DNA of 64,000 nt. Source: Flammula alnicola (Eukaryota > Basidiomycota > Agaricomycetes > Agaricales > Strophariaceae). Under the pieces are notes generated by a model. That model had not been told where the DNA came from, did not search any database, and was given only the letters and a program-made list of their open reading frames with translations. Both the position numbers and the translations under genes were made by a program. The stretch lies in assembly GCA_015499995.1 (NCBI GenBank), contig JADNRV010000055.1, positions 186,001-250,000 on the forward strand. Direction: 5' to 3'. Of the stretch, positions 49,257 to 59,730 are shown piece after piece; position 1 is the stretch's first letter, and each line of letters begins with the position of its first letter.

Positions 49257-49973
49257 TCACCGTCCAACTCGTCGAGCAAATTCCGCACTCCTGCAATCGT
49301 CGCACGGTTTGTGAAACATGCTTTGAATTCGTCGTTCATCAGTAGTAACCTGACAGCCGAATATTAGTGGTTATTGGTAAGTTACAAGTCATTGACCATA
49401 CCTTGGGACAGGGACAATTTGGCGCCTTGTGTATGTGAGCCGAGCTCAAACCACAGTATTGGGACATGCAGTCGAGTCTTTCACCCGAGTAATATGATTT
49501 GATGAAGTGCTTTAGTACAAATATAAGTCCTGGTTAACATAAAGCAGAACGAAGCTCACGCTGCAGCCACGGTACCAGTCTCCGTATCTGCGAAGAAAGC
49601 AGCGACATAGTAAGCGGAAGAAATCGCAGAGACGAGTTTTTATTACACTTCATCTCTGCACATCCTGCTAGTAGTCGGTTGATAGGTGAATTAAATGGAG
49701 CTGGAGGACCGGGAAAGGCAGATGGGATGGGGGGGGGAGGAACGCCCCAGATGAGGCTCATAATATACTATTTGGTCGGAGTGACGACAGAGGAGTCAGA
49801 AGGACCTCGAACATCTTGAATGTCACGCGATCGCAGGACCATGGAACATCGGGCGCGAAGGGATCTTTGCCCTGAGTTTCTCCAAGAGTGTTATCAAAGA
49901 CCATCTGGCGTGTAAAAGACAATCGATAACAGGCCAGCAAAGGCTCAGCATCGGTGATATGAGCGCAGGTCAT
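49257..49973 (-). CDS. Hypothetical cysteine-rich protein, 5' end unresolved
   Basis: Not recognised. Read on the minus strand, exons join in frame as IRRLVPWLQ-RLIFVLKHFI, then KSYYSGERLDCMSQYCGLSS, AHIHKAPNCPCPK and finally VTTDERRIQSMFHKPCDDCR to TGA at 49257. The Cys/His content (CMSQYC, HIH, CPC, CDDC) suggests a small metal-binding module. Upstream frames (MVFDNTLGETQGKDPFAPDV at about 49850-49915) may be earlier exons, and the true start may lie further to the right. The exact gene model needs transcript data. Confidence 0.35.
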
Positions 49974-51903
49974 CCGGTCTGACGGCTGGTTCAGGTCAAC
50001 GTATCACGACGTCGCTAAGTGACATTAGACGACCTCCGCGGATAATTATGTCTCATCGGAAGCAACCTTGCCTGAGATATTACGCAGCCTATTACCTGAG
50101 ATGGTATAAAAATCAATGGTGATGATCTTGATCTTCAAGTTGATTGGAACCAAGTTGCCTTGTAAGGCCATCAAATCAAACACAGGGCCATACATGCCTA
50201 TTCCATAACGGAGTAATATGGCATGCCTGTGCCACAATACCGAAACCTTGCATGTCAAGGAAGTTATGGCTTGCTAACTACCTCCGGAATTATCTGTCGG
50301 AAATTAGGTCACCTGCTGGAGATCACCAGGAAAGGATCCAAAAGTGAGCGCCCAATCCCTTGAGTTGTGAAATTTTGAAAACCAATGATTGATAACTTTA
50401 GACCCTTACCTTGATAGATAAAATAAGTGGATGTCTAGGTTTTCGTCACGGCGTCGGTCATAAATAAATTGGAACGCCGACTGACCGTCGCAAAAAATCG
50501 TACAGAACGATATTTAGTACTTGTACGGCATTCAAGAAACGGTATATCAGAACCAGATCTCGTATCTGCAGCGAAAGGGTGTCTACGAAGAAGAGATCAG
50601 ACGTTCGCTTGCAATGATTGGCCCTGAAAGCCTGGAAATGTTTATCAGATAGGACAGTTATTCGAGGTTCTAAAAATAACCACTTAACTTACGCGGCGCT
50701 AGCTACATAGAGCTTGGGGGTAATAGCCGGGCGAGAAATGATGTACTTATCCTGAACAAAAAATACCTCGTCCGTCAACAGAACCACAGGAAGTAAAGAA
50801 GGGTTGACTCAATAAGCATGGCAAACGATCTCACGCTGTGTAGGAACGGAAGACGAAGCTAGAAAGTTTGGTGGAATCCATTCGTGAGAGTGAGAGGAAT
50901 AGAAACAGGGATTTTCTTCTGATAGTAATGGAGTTGAAGTCGACCAATCCAAACACCATCCTGACGACGTCCTTAACGTTAACAGAGGCGATTCATCCTC
51001 GCATCATGGATTGCCATCCGAGCGTATCCCACGAACTGGTTTCTGTAGGCCCGATAATCCCAATGCTAGAATAACCACAAGTCTCCGAGGAGTTGTGGAA
51101 AGGACATCGTGGTATCACTTGAACGAATGCCGACCTGTGCTGACGAAAATTAGTGGTACCTGAGATAAGGAATAGCTACCATAGCCAAAGTGATTACTGA
51201 CTGCGTTACGCAGCGGATGGTAGTAGTCGACAATTTGACAACGATATCGAGACAAAATTGCCCGCGTTTATTGGTTCACTTTTGAAGAGATACAGTAGAA
51301 AGCGTGAAACCAGGTTCGGTTCGGTGGCCCTTGTCCATTTCCCAATATGAGGATATGGAGTCCCCAGTGCATGATTGATGAAATATTTAAAGGTGCAAAA
51401 TAACTTGAAATCGGCGGAGATGATGCATTTCCAGCGGACAGTGACAACATGAAGAAGTCGCCAAAGAAAGCGATCGTGACCAGAGCGGAGTAGTAAACTT
51501 TTTTCCAATGAAAAGGAAGGCTACGATGCAGCCGAAAGGCCGATACGAGTTCCTACATGACCTATATTTACAGAGCTATTCAAGAATATCATGATCAATT
51601 TCAATGTTTGCCGAAAGACGAGAAACCTTTCGTACTTACATTCCCACATACGAGTACAGATTGTAAAAAATACATCAATATACAAGCCTTGAGGACGTCA
51701 CCGTGTTATTGAAGATTTTTAATGCTTGTGAGATAGATTCAGAACATGGAGAGAGATGATGGGCAACTTTCAAAGCTCAAGTTGTTACATAATGTGACTA
51801 GTCACATACGCAAGTGACACACCCAATCAGGCAACCTGTGGAATCGTCCGAGCGACTCCGAAGTTGTGCCAGCGCCTGAGGAATATCTGCACCCATTGCG
51901 ACA
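49974..51903. other. Region without a supported gene
   Basis: About 1.9 kb. Several minus-strand frames of 60-100 codons (for example 50046-50258 and 51206-51508, with some hydrophobic stretches) might be exons of the preceding hypothetical gene or of a decayed membrane protein, but I could not join them. The final part is the promoter of the Mim1-like gene. Confidence 0.3.
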
Positions 51904-52985
51904 ATGGAGACTCCTTCCAACAACCAGGCCATTGACATCCTTGAGGTAGGTTTCAAAAGGTCTCTGAATAGAGTTAAATTTGAATAATGGACTCGCATTA
52001 GTCAGCTCTTGACCAGGCCTTTTCTGTACCACCCCCGCGTGAAGCGCCACAGCCTACGGACTCATCGACCCAAGACGAGAGCGCCTCTAGCGAGACTGCA
52101 CCGAACCCACAGCTTGAAGTGACGCCTGAAGCGGTAGAAACTGGCGAGGAAGCTCCTTCACTGGACGATTCCTGGAAAGCAGAATACGAAGCGCAAGTCG
52201 AAACCTGGCGTGCTCAATCTGCTGAAGCGCGTGAAAAGGCAGAAAAGGAGCGTCTGAAATGGGAAGCCATCCGCGCCATCGAGAAAGAGGAGGCGGCACA
52301 GCGGAAAGCGGAAGGCATTGTCGATGAACCTATCACGGCTGTCTTGCAAACGACATCAGAAATTTGGGAGAGTGTAGGAGAGCTCAGTACAACAACTACT
52401 GTAGCAAGCTCCTCGAGATCTGCGGTCCTCGTCGATCTAGAGGCTGGTTCTGAGCACGTCAGTATGATTTTACAGCAATATTTGAGATGCCTCGAGGACC
52501 TCTGTTCACTAAATTGTGATATTCTCTAGATCGCCCCCGGGTTGACGCGTGAAAGTCCACCAACCGGACTGCCCAGGATACCTTCTCAACAAGAAACTGC
52601 AACAGACGAATCCCAAAAATGGGAAGACGTGCCGTCAGTCACGTCGTCCTACCCATCGATGTCTTTTCCCGAGCATAACGAGACTCCACCTCCTTCTCAC
52701 CCACAACCCACCCCTCAACAGGTCCCCGTGTCTGCAACATTGGCAATCTTTGATTCATCTCTCTCCACGCGGACACGATTGACGGCTTTCTTCTCGTCCC
52801 TGGCGGTCAACTTGCTCTTGCCTTTCGTAAACGGCGTCATGCTCGGATTTGGTGAAATTTTCGCCAAAAATGTTGTAATGGAGTGGTTAGGATGGAAACC
52901 CTCAGGTCCAGGCTCAATCGCCACAAATGTCGGTTTAAGGGGATCTCCTCGCGAGGAGCGACAGAAGCAAAAGACGCTTAGATAG
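51904..52985 (+). CDS. mim1: Mim1/TOM13-like mitochondrial outer-membrane import protein with long N-terminal extension
   Basis: Mim1 is a small outer-membrane helix protein that inserts alpha-helical outer-membrane proteins, including TOM subunits. Seen: from the ATG at 51904, METPSNNQAIDILE splices to SALDQAFSVPPPREAP, then a charged, partly coiled-coil region (EYEAQVETWRAQSAEAREKA, AIEKEEAAQRKAEG). Near the C-terminus the family core reads LAVNLLLPFVNGVMLGFGEI followed by FAKNVVMEWLGWKPSG; LLLPF.NG.MLGFGEIFA is the TOM13/Mim1 signature. The protein is much longer than yeast Mim1 (about 113 aa) because of the polar N-terminal region of roughly 230 residues, a candidate cytosolic domain. Introns near 51946-52002 and 52459-52528. 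Stop 52985. Confidence 0.82.
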
Positions 52986-53128
52986 CTCACACATGCAATT
53001 ATTCGTATGTTAGAGTCTTTCTTACACGACCGTAATGCGGATATTCCGCATCGAAGTTAAGGATATTAGTTGTATACAATTATTTAGCTGATATCTCGCG
53101 AACGAGGTATGTGCGAGTCTTAAAATAT

Positions 53129-55932
53129 CTACAACTTCGCATTCTTGGGAATCCCTCGGATAGCCTGCCTTACACCAAGATCTCCCAACACATCCTCGGC
53201 TAAAGATGGGGCTCGTTAGTATAAAATCCAGATCAATGACAGATGCTAACAAACCTCCTCCTAGAATGCTGTAAAATATTGTATTCATGAGCCAATGAAA
53301 ACTTATGAATAGATAAGACACTCACGCATCGAAAGGCACTGTACGATGATACTAAGAGAATGATAGCAGTTAACAAAACCATATTTCGCATGTCAGTTAC
53401 ACTACGAACGTGTTCGATGAATTCTCCCATTCCTGTTTCGGCTATAAGTAAAAAGTTCGCTTGGACTACAGATATGGAGGTTCAACGTACCTGTTCTGGT
53501 GATGCCGCGACCTCCGAAGATCTAATTAAGACGGTCAGTAAATCTAAGTTCTCTTCAATTATCTTGTTACTCGAACCTGAACAGCATCTGTTGCAGTCAG
53601 TTGAGCCGATCGGGTGGCTTGCATCTTCAGAATGCCAATGGGACTGTTGATGTAGAAATTAATAGCTGGCATCAAAACAAGCCTCGATGCAAGACTTACC
53701 CGGCTAATTTGGCGGCTTGTTCTTTATATGACTATAGAAGGGGGGTCAATTCGACAGCCGAAGTCATAGAAAGACGTCTTGCCATATTGTTCATCTGGTG
53801 GGTAATGTTCTCAAGCCAATTCTGAACACTTTCAACTCGGGCGATCATTGAAGCGAGCTTGCTTCGAATGACTGCCTGAGAGTGAAGGGGTTTGCCGAAA
53901 GCCTTCCGTTGGGTTGTCCATCTAAAACATGGAAGTTAGACAACTTGCAATGATCGACGAGATTTACGCATACTTCAGGCACTCCTCCACAATGAGACGT
54001 TGGCTGCGTGCAGATGAGCAGATCATGACCCAACGTTCATGGTTGAAGTTGCTGCAGAGTCGTTTAGTGAGTATGATACGTGTGGAACAAGCAAGAAGCT
54101 TACCTGAGCATCACAAAGATTCCTCCACCCTCAGGACCGAGGGTATTCTCAACAGGGACCTTGACGTTATCAAAAGTGACGAAAGCCGTTCCGGCAGTAG
54201 GCGACTGCCGACAATGTGAGTATGAGATCAATTTCACTCCGGCGAACTCACGTAGCTGGTCTTGATTGCCTTGGTCTCAACGCCTTCTCCCCGCTCAACA
54301 AGGATGACCGTGAAGCCGTCCTACCATTCCTGTAAGTAAAACGTGCGACGGAATCGGATTAAACTTTAGATACCTCTGTCTTGCAACCAACTGTGAAGCT
54401 GATGGAGTGTCAACGGCATGAAAAAGTAGGGAATTATGATACGGACTAATGTGCAAAGCTATGGAGAGTATGTCAAATTGGTTCCATGTATTGTGAAGGT
54501 TGATACGCACGTTCCATTGGTAATCCATTTCTTGGTTCCGTTGATAATCCAATGTTTCCCATCTTCGGTCTTGGTTGCAGTGGTTTTCAAGCCCGAGACA
54601 TCGCTTCCAGCGAAAGCTTCGGAAATAGCCAAGCATATCAACTTCTGACCAGACAGAACATCTGGCACAACTTTGGCTTTGAGTGCGGGGCTTCCGAAGT
54701 TTAGTACGGGAGGAAGTCCAATAACAGAACCAGCCATCAACCCTGGAATCCGCGGTTTTAATGACATTCGACACCCCTAGTAGTCAGCGGTTTACTCACC
54801 GTCGCCGTAGCCTCGTCGCCCGGACCGAGCGAACTCTTGGGTGATGATGAGCTATAATCTAATTTTAATGACAATGTTTTGAGTAAAAGAAGAACAAACG
54901 CGCCTCATGGAAATAGTTGAACTATGAGTAATGATCAGATACAATGCACGGAAGAAATATAATAAGGCTGACATCTTCAGGTTTCACAATTCCACCCATC
55001 AACTCGAGTCCTGCAGGCCGTAAGTAAAGATTAGAAACCGCAAAGATGTCAGAAAAACAAACCTTTGAGATGCTTTCCAGGACCCATACGCATCGCATGT
55101 AGGTTGAGTTTTCTAGACAACAGTGGTTTAGATATTAGTAAATCACGGATAATAAATTTGGATTCGGGCGCACGCCATAGCCTCGATAACACTCTTGCTG
55201 GGTGGTTTGCCATCCTCTTCGTGGGCCTAATACAATTCAGCATACAGGCATGAAATAAAACAAAGAATAATTTGGACGAACCTGAGCATCGGGAGTGATG
55301 ACCTCGTCAATAAATTTGCGTACAGCTTTCTGGAAAACTCGGTGGTTCTGAAATGCGGGTTATCAGCATCTGTAAATGTTGTCACTGAGAGGAGGCTCAC
55401 CTCAGTATAGTACGGGCTATGGTAACCTTCAGACAACCAGGTTGGTTCCGCGTAAGGAACTTTGCTGAGTTCACCAACAACACGGCCGTAGATAACGCTC
55501 TTCTCTCCCTCAATAACACCGATTTGGAGGCGAGCGTACTGGGGTTTAAGAATAACCTCATGCCTGTGAAGACCATAGAAAGCTTCGGTGGCATCTTTGC
55601 CAGCTGCACCAAGAAGTAAGTCGAGATTGCCTGGATTCAAAATCACCAAGAGACCGACCAATTTCTTCGTCAAGGAGAACGGAGGCACCTCCGGGATGCA
55701 AATTCTTGAACCTCGTAATGTCGTAGACTTTGGCGTCAATGATGATCCACTGAAGCGAAATTCTCTCAGTCACAAACACAGGCGACAGACCATGGGAGTA
55801 ATCCTTACAAGATCGCCATCTTTGTTATGCTAAAAACAACTGTCAGTCGCTTCTGCTGAAGGAACTTGTAAAGAGCGTTTTGACCTTTGCGACCTCCTCG
55901 CGGGTTAAATTCTTAAGTTCCTTCGATGCCAT
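53129..55932 (-). CDS. Peroxisomal acyl-CoA dehydrogenase with N-terminal cytochrome b5 domain
   Basis: Catalyses the first step of beta-oxidation. Seen: MASKELKNLTREEVAK splices to HNKDGDL, then WIIIDAKVYDITRFKNLHPG and GASVLLDEEI-AGKDATEAF, a cytochrome b5 heme domain (HPGG and the second His in LHRHEV). The dehydrogenase part contains YAEPTWLSEGYHSPYYTE, GIVKPED, LPPVLNFGSPALKAKVV, KLICLAISEAFAGSDVSGLK, WIINGTKKWITNGT, SYSPTAGTAF, NFNHERWVM and GKPLHSQAVIRSKLA, then FGGRGITRTGMGEFIEH. The end, DVLGDLGVRQAIRGIPKNAKL-stop (53129-53131), carries AKL, a PTS1. Introns near 55817-55884, 55753-55811 and 55607-55667 are readable with GT-AG borders; later ones are short. Many fungi have this b5-fused form. 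A decayed tandem paralogue lies 510 bp away. Confidence 0.88.
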
Positions 55933-56442
55933 TGTAGAAGGAAGTGGGAGTAGTTTAAGAGATGTTACGGTTCAGCCTACCAGACGTGATATTAATAACG
56001 AGACAGACATTATGGACATTGAGCATGTGATTATGTACAGATCCGGTGCACTGTCGGCGTTCGCTTTCCCCCAATCAAGATCCTTGCATTCGGCGGCAGA
56101 AAACGTTGGTAGGTCCTCATGGAGGAGCACTGATGATATTCCCAAACTAGCGCTAAGTCAACGCTAAGTAGGCGTGAAATAAAGACCATAATTCTTGAAA
56201 GAAAAGCATTCGCAGTGTCGCAACAACCAAAGAATCAGCTGAAGGTGAGTAATCCACGAAAATCATATGATAAGTTGTGAAATGTGGCACATCACTTTGA
56301 AGGAAGGCATATACATGTGTCTCAAACTCCATCAAGCTGACGATAGCAACCTGTACCAGCCTGTATCCCATCAGCGGCGGCCAGCCTCAAACTTGTTCTA
56401 CATCTTTAGCGAGCTCCGATTATTTAATCTGCTGAAAATACG
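55933..56442. other. Spacer between the two acyl-CoA dehydrogenase copies
   Basis: Promoter of the intact gene and 3' flank of the decayed one. No gene or repeat was recognised. Confidence 0.4.
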
Positions 56443-58651
56443 TCAGTCAAAGAGGGCCGCAGCTTGGCCGTATATAGCCATAGTCGTATATCGAGTCGCA
56501 GCTTCAGACTTCAGTCGGTCTAGGGATACTAGATGTCGGGTGGAGTCCTCCGCCCAAAGCCGGACTGATGAAGGCATCTTCCTGAGCGCCTGTCGAACTC
56601 CCAAGTCGCCCAAAATATCTTCAGCTGAGTATAACAACTCTTGAATATTTAGCAAAACTTGTGATCTGGATTATGCAACTCACCACCTCCGCCAACACTG
56701 AGTTGACAACAAGATAATCATGTCAATGAGCGGTACCCAACAAACGCGCGAGCAACACTTACGCGTCAATCGGTAGGGTCCGATGGTACTGTAAGTCGTC
56801 ACAGTTAGTACGTGGGCGGGCGGTTTGGACGAGAACCTCTCACATGCTCAATGAATTTGCCCATGCCAGAGCGCGTCAATTCTCGCCTCCGAATATCTGG
56901 ATATGACGGTGAGTACCGAATACAAATTCAAGAAAAGGGCATGATGCTTACTTGGACCGCATCTCTCGCAGTCTCCTGGGCAGCCCTTGTAGTGTACATT
57001 TTGAGGAAAGTAATTGGCCTGAAGGTTCAGACGCGAGTCAGTGATATTGAGGGAATGTCAACAAATATTATAACTAACCCCGCCAATTCAATGGCTTGCT
57101 GCTTATAACTCAGGTGACATTTGGTATGTGATGTTTTCGAGCCAGTTTTGACAACTTTCAATGCGGGAAATCAGGCGGCAAGCTTGGCTCGTATAACCGC
57201 CTGTGAAGCGAGTGGTTTCCCGAAAACCTTCCTCTGTGACACACATCTGAGGAAGAGGAGTGAGATCGTTGATAAGGGAAAAGTAAAGACAAGAATTACT
57301 TCAGGCATTCCTCCGTGATAATCCTCTGTCCGCCAATGCATGACGTCGCGAGAACCCATCTGTCCATACATCCAGCATTTGTAAATTAGGTAAATATGCC
57401 ATATGAATAGCAAGAGTACTTTCGTGATTGAACTTGCTCAAGATAACCTGTAGACCATCCCTGCCAGCGCCTACAACATTTTCTTTTGAGACGTGCACGT
57501 TGTCAAAATCGATAAAGGCTGTTCCGGCGGCGGTTGAATAAGAAGTATGGATGAGTTTGGTCGATATTCCGTTTCCCCGTGGGTTACAAGGACCACAATT
57601 TCTCCCTCGTCGGTGCGGCATGCTACGATGAAGTAGTCCGCGAAAGTGCCATTCGTAATCCATTTCTGCATAATGGGCTAAGTCAGCTTTTTGAAGAAGT
57701 GTAGGCTATTATCATAGCATACCTTCCTGAAATTAAGTCTTCAAAAGAGTGAACTCGATGATTGTGCGGAAAAACTTACGTGCCGTTTACGACCCACCCA
57801 TCCTTCGTGGGTCGAGCATGACATTTGATTCCTGCGACATCACTTCCAGCAAACGCTTCAGTGACTGCCAGGCAAATAAACTTCTTTCCGGACAAAATGT
57901 CTTCAACAATTGCATCTTTCAAGTGTTTGCCGCCGAAATTCAGGACGGGCGGAAGTCCTGCAAATATATCATGAGCAACTGAGCACGGTGGAGCATACAG
58001 GAGGTTACCAATACATGTTCCCGCCCCAAGACCATCACTGTAACCACGGGCATGAATGCGCGAGAACTCTTGCCATATAATCAGTTCGTGAAATGGGTCA
58101 AACTGGCAGCAAGAACATAAGGCTATGGGACGTTGGGATGGATGGACGCCCGTAAACCAGCATAGAATTTTACTGACCTCTTCAGGTTTCACTATACCAC
58201 CCATCAGGACACGACCTTTTAAATGTTTCCCTGGACCGAGCCGCATTGCGATGAGATTCATTTTGGCCATTGCATCAAAGACACTCTGAGATGCTCGCGT
58301 TCCATCTTCTTCCCGAGCCTGGGCATCGGGAAACACAACTTCTTCGACGAATTTCCTGACTGCAGTTTGGAATCGACGGTGGTTCTGTGCATGCAACGTG
58401 GTCATGTTCAGAGCATAATCCGTGTTAAATCTTCTCACGTCGGAATGGTAAGGAGAATAATATCCACCTCTCAACCAGGTGGGCTCCGCGTACGAAACGG
58501 CGGTCAGTTCCCCGAAGGTTGGGTGCCGCAGCGGCCTTGCTCACGCCACCCTCGATAACACCGACACGAAGACGAGCATATTGAGGTCTCTCCAGTATTT
58601 CTTGACGATGGAGACTGAAGAACATTTCCGTTCAAGTTGTATCCTTTCCAG
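56443..58651 (-). pseudogene. Truncated, decayed acyl-CoA dehydrogenase paralogue
   Basis: Most dehydrogenase blocks are still readable: RPQYARLRVGVIEGG, SYAEPTWLRGGYYSPYHSD, LPPVLNFGGKHLKDAIVEDI, KKFICLAVTEAFAGSDVAGI, VNGTKKWITNGT, FNHE, RWVLATSCIGGQRIITEECL and VSQRKVFGKPLASQAVIRAK. But the cytochrome b5 exons upstream are gone, and the coding sequence ends just inside an exon at 58651 (CTGGAAAGG). There is an in-frame TGA just after GKDTT, and a one-base frameshift between VIEGG and the exon reading ELTAVSYAEPTW. The terminal codon is lost: PSSVRLW replaces the RL-stop end of the relative, so the frame runs 32 codons further and any PTS1 is lost. The 5' flank is transposon debris. Overall this is a likely pseudogene of a tandem duplicate. 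Confidence 0.75.
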
Positions 58652-58797
58652 CTGGAACGGCATTAAATGAGCGCCCACATGCATATATACAAGTCCAAGG
58701 ATACCTATACTATCGAGAGAAGAACCCGTTCACTTGTTTATTTGGCTATTGCTTTATCAACACAGCCACTCTCCCTCATATTTCACATAAGTCTTGC

Positions 58798-58805
58798 ATA
58801 AGTCG
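58798..58805 (+). repeat. 8-bp target-site duplication, left copy, 98-bp MITE
   Basis: ATAAGTCG, also present at 58904-58911 after the element. Confidence 0.75.
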
Positions 58806-58903
58806 CAAGGGGTATGCAAAGCCCAGATTTTTGACAATTTCCCAGCCATTTCCACGTCCGAAATTAAGATCGTATACAAAATCTGGGTTTTGCATACCTC
58901 TTG
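58806..58903. mobile_element. 98-bp hAT-type MITE nested in the foldback arm
   Basis: Terminal inverted repeats of 26 bp (CAAGGGGTATGCAAAGCCCA at the left end; the right end inverts to CAAGAGGTATGCAAAACCCA) differ at two positions. The flanking 8-bp duplication is ATAAGTCG. The element is too short to encode anything. It is a simple MITE mobilised by a hAT-type transposase. Confidence 0.8.
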
Positions 58904-58911
58904 ATAAGTCG
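58904..58911 (+). repeat. 8-bp target-site duplication, right copy, 98-bp MITE
   Basis: ATAAGTCG; the foldback arm resumes directly after it as TCCTCGAGATACG. Confidence 0.75.
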
Positions 58912-58947
58912 TCCTCGAGATACGAGAGGTGGTTTTAGGAGCCTGCA

Positions 58948-58955
58948 GTAGTATG
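58948..58955 (+). repeat. Left 8-bp target-site duplication of the palindromic element
   Basis: GTAGTATG precedes the palindrome terminus TAGGGAACTG; the same eight bases follow the other terminus at 59349-59356. Confidence 0.85.
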
Positions 58956-59348
58956 TAGGGAACTGCACGGGTATTCTGCGGGTTTCGCGGGTTTTTTAAT
59001 GTTTAGCACGTAGTATTTGTCAATACGAATTTTTTGCAATTTTTTTATGCAAAACGGTTAAAAACTGACCAAGTTATGTATTTTTTAAGTTTGGTACTCA
59101 AAGGTTCGAAATTGATGTCACACGGGCCACGGGTAAGCGTCACGGGTATTTGTGACACCCGTGACGCTTACCCGTGGCCCGTGTGACATCAATTTCGAAC
59201 CTTTGAGTACCAAACTTAAAAAATACATAACTTGGTCAGTTTTTAACCGTTTTGCATAAAAAAATTGCAAAAAATTCGTATTGACAAATACTACGTGCTA
59301 AACATTAAAAAACCCGCGAAACCCGCAGAATACCCGTGCAGTTCCCTA
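58956..59348. mobile_element. 393-bp perfect foldback element
   Basis: Two 192-bp arms (58956-59147 and 59157-59348) are, as far as I could read, exact inverted copies of each other around a 9-bp loop (ATTTGTGAC). Termini are TAGGGAACTGCACGGG and its inverse. Target duplications are GTAGTATG on both sides (8 bp, hAT-like). Sub-terminal repeats such as CGCGGGTTTT, CACGGGTATT and CACGGGCCACGGGT are visible. Perfect arms mean very recent insertion or gene conversion between arms. No coding capacity. Confidence 0.9.
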
Positions 59349-59356
59349 GTAGTATG
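59349..59356 (+). repeat. Right 8-bp target-site duplication of the palindromic element
   Basis: GTAGTATG, identical to 58948-58955. Confidence 0.85.
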
Positions 59357-59629
59357 ATTATTTCACGTTTCTCGCTAGTTCTCGCTATCAAAATCATGGT
59401 GACTTAAGCGCGTAAAGCCTTTTCAATACTTGTTTTAATGGTGGCCATAACAGGAGAATCATTTAATGGAGAAATCTACGTTAATGTTAGAGATTTCGAG
59501 CCATTTTGTGGGCCGTTCTTGTTGTGCTTGATGCTAACTACTAATTACGACTCTTTTACGTAAGTAAAAGGGAGTTCTTTTAATCTACAGCAACCAGCAA
59601 AAAAACAGGTTTGCAGCGACCTTGTTGGC

Positions 59630-59730
59630 CCCTTATCTTTGATGGCATCACATTTGTAAGCATTGCCATGCTGTTCATGCCCTTATCTTTGATGGCATCA
59701 CATTTGTAAGCAGCTGCCATGCTGTTCATG
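59630..59730 (+). repeat. Two tandem copies of a 50-bp unit
   Basis: CCCTTATCTTTGATGGCATC... is repeated at 59630-59679 and 59680-59730. The copies differ by a short change (AAGCATTGCC versus AAGCAGCTGCC). Probably local slippage or unequal exchange in non-coding DNA. Confidence 0.8.

Larger units (their letters stand above)
58710..58945. mobile_element. Solitary arm of the foldback element found at 2.2-3.9 kb
   Basis: From CTATCGAGAG at 58710 to GAGCCTG at 58945 this follows the right arm of the element at 2228-3857 (GAACCCGTTCACTT, TTATCAACACAGCCA, ATATTTCACAT, CGTCCTCGAGATACGAGAGG, GGTTTTAGGAGCCTG). It has several point changes and a changed segment near 58780-58800, and it is interrupted by the 98-bp MITE. 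No opposite arm or target duplication was found, so it is a broken copy. It abuts the beheaded end of the acyl-CoA dehydrogenase pseudogene. Confidence 0.85.

Noticed and set aside
59630..59730. CRISPR-like repeat
   Set aside because: Only two adjacent copies without spacers, in a eukaryotic genome.
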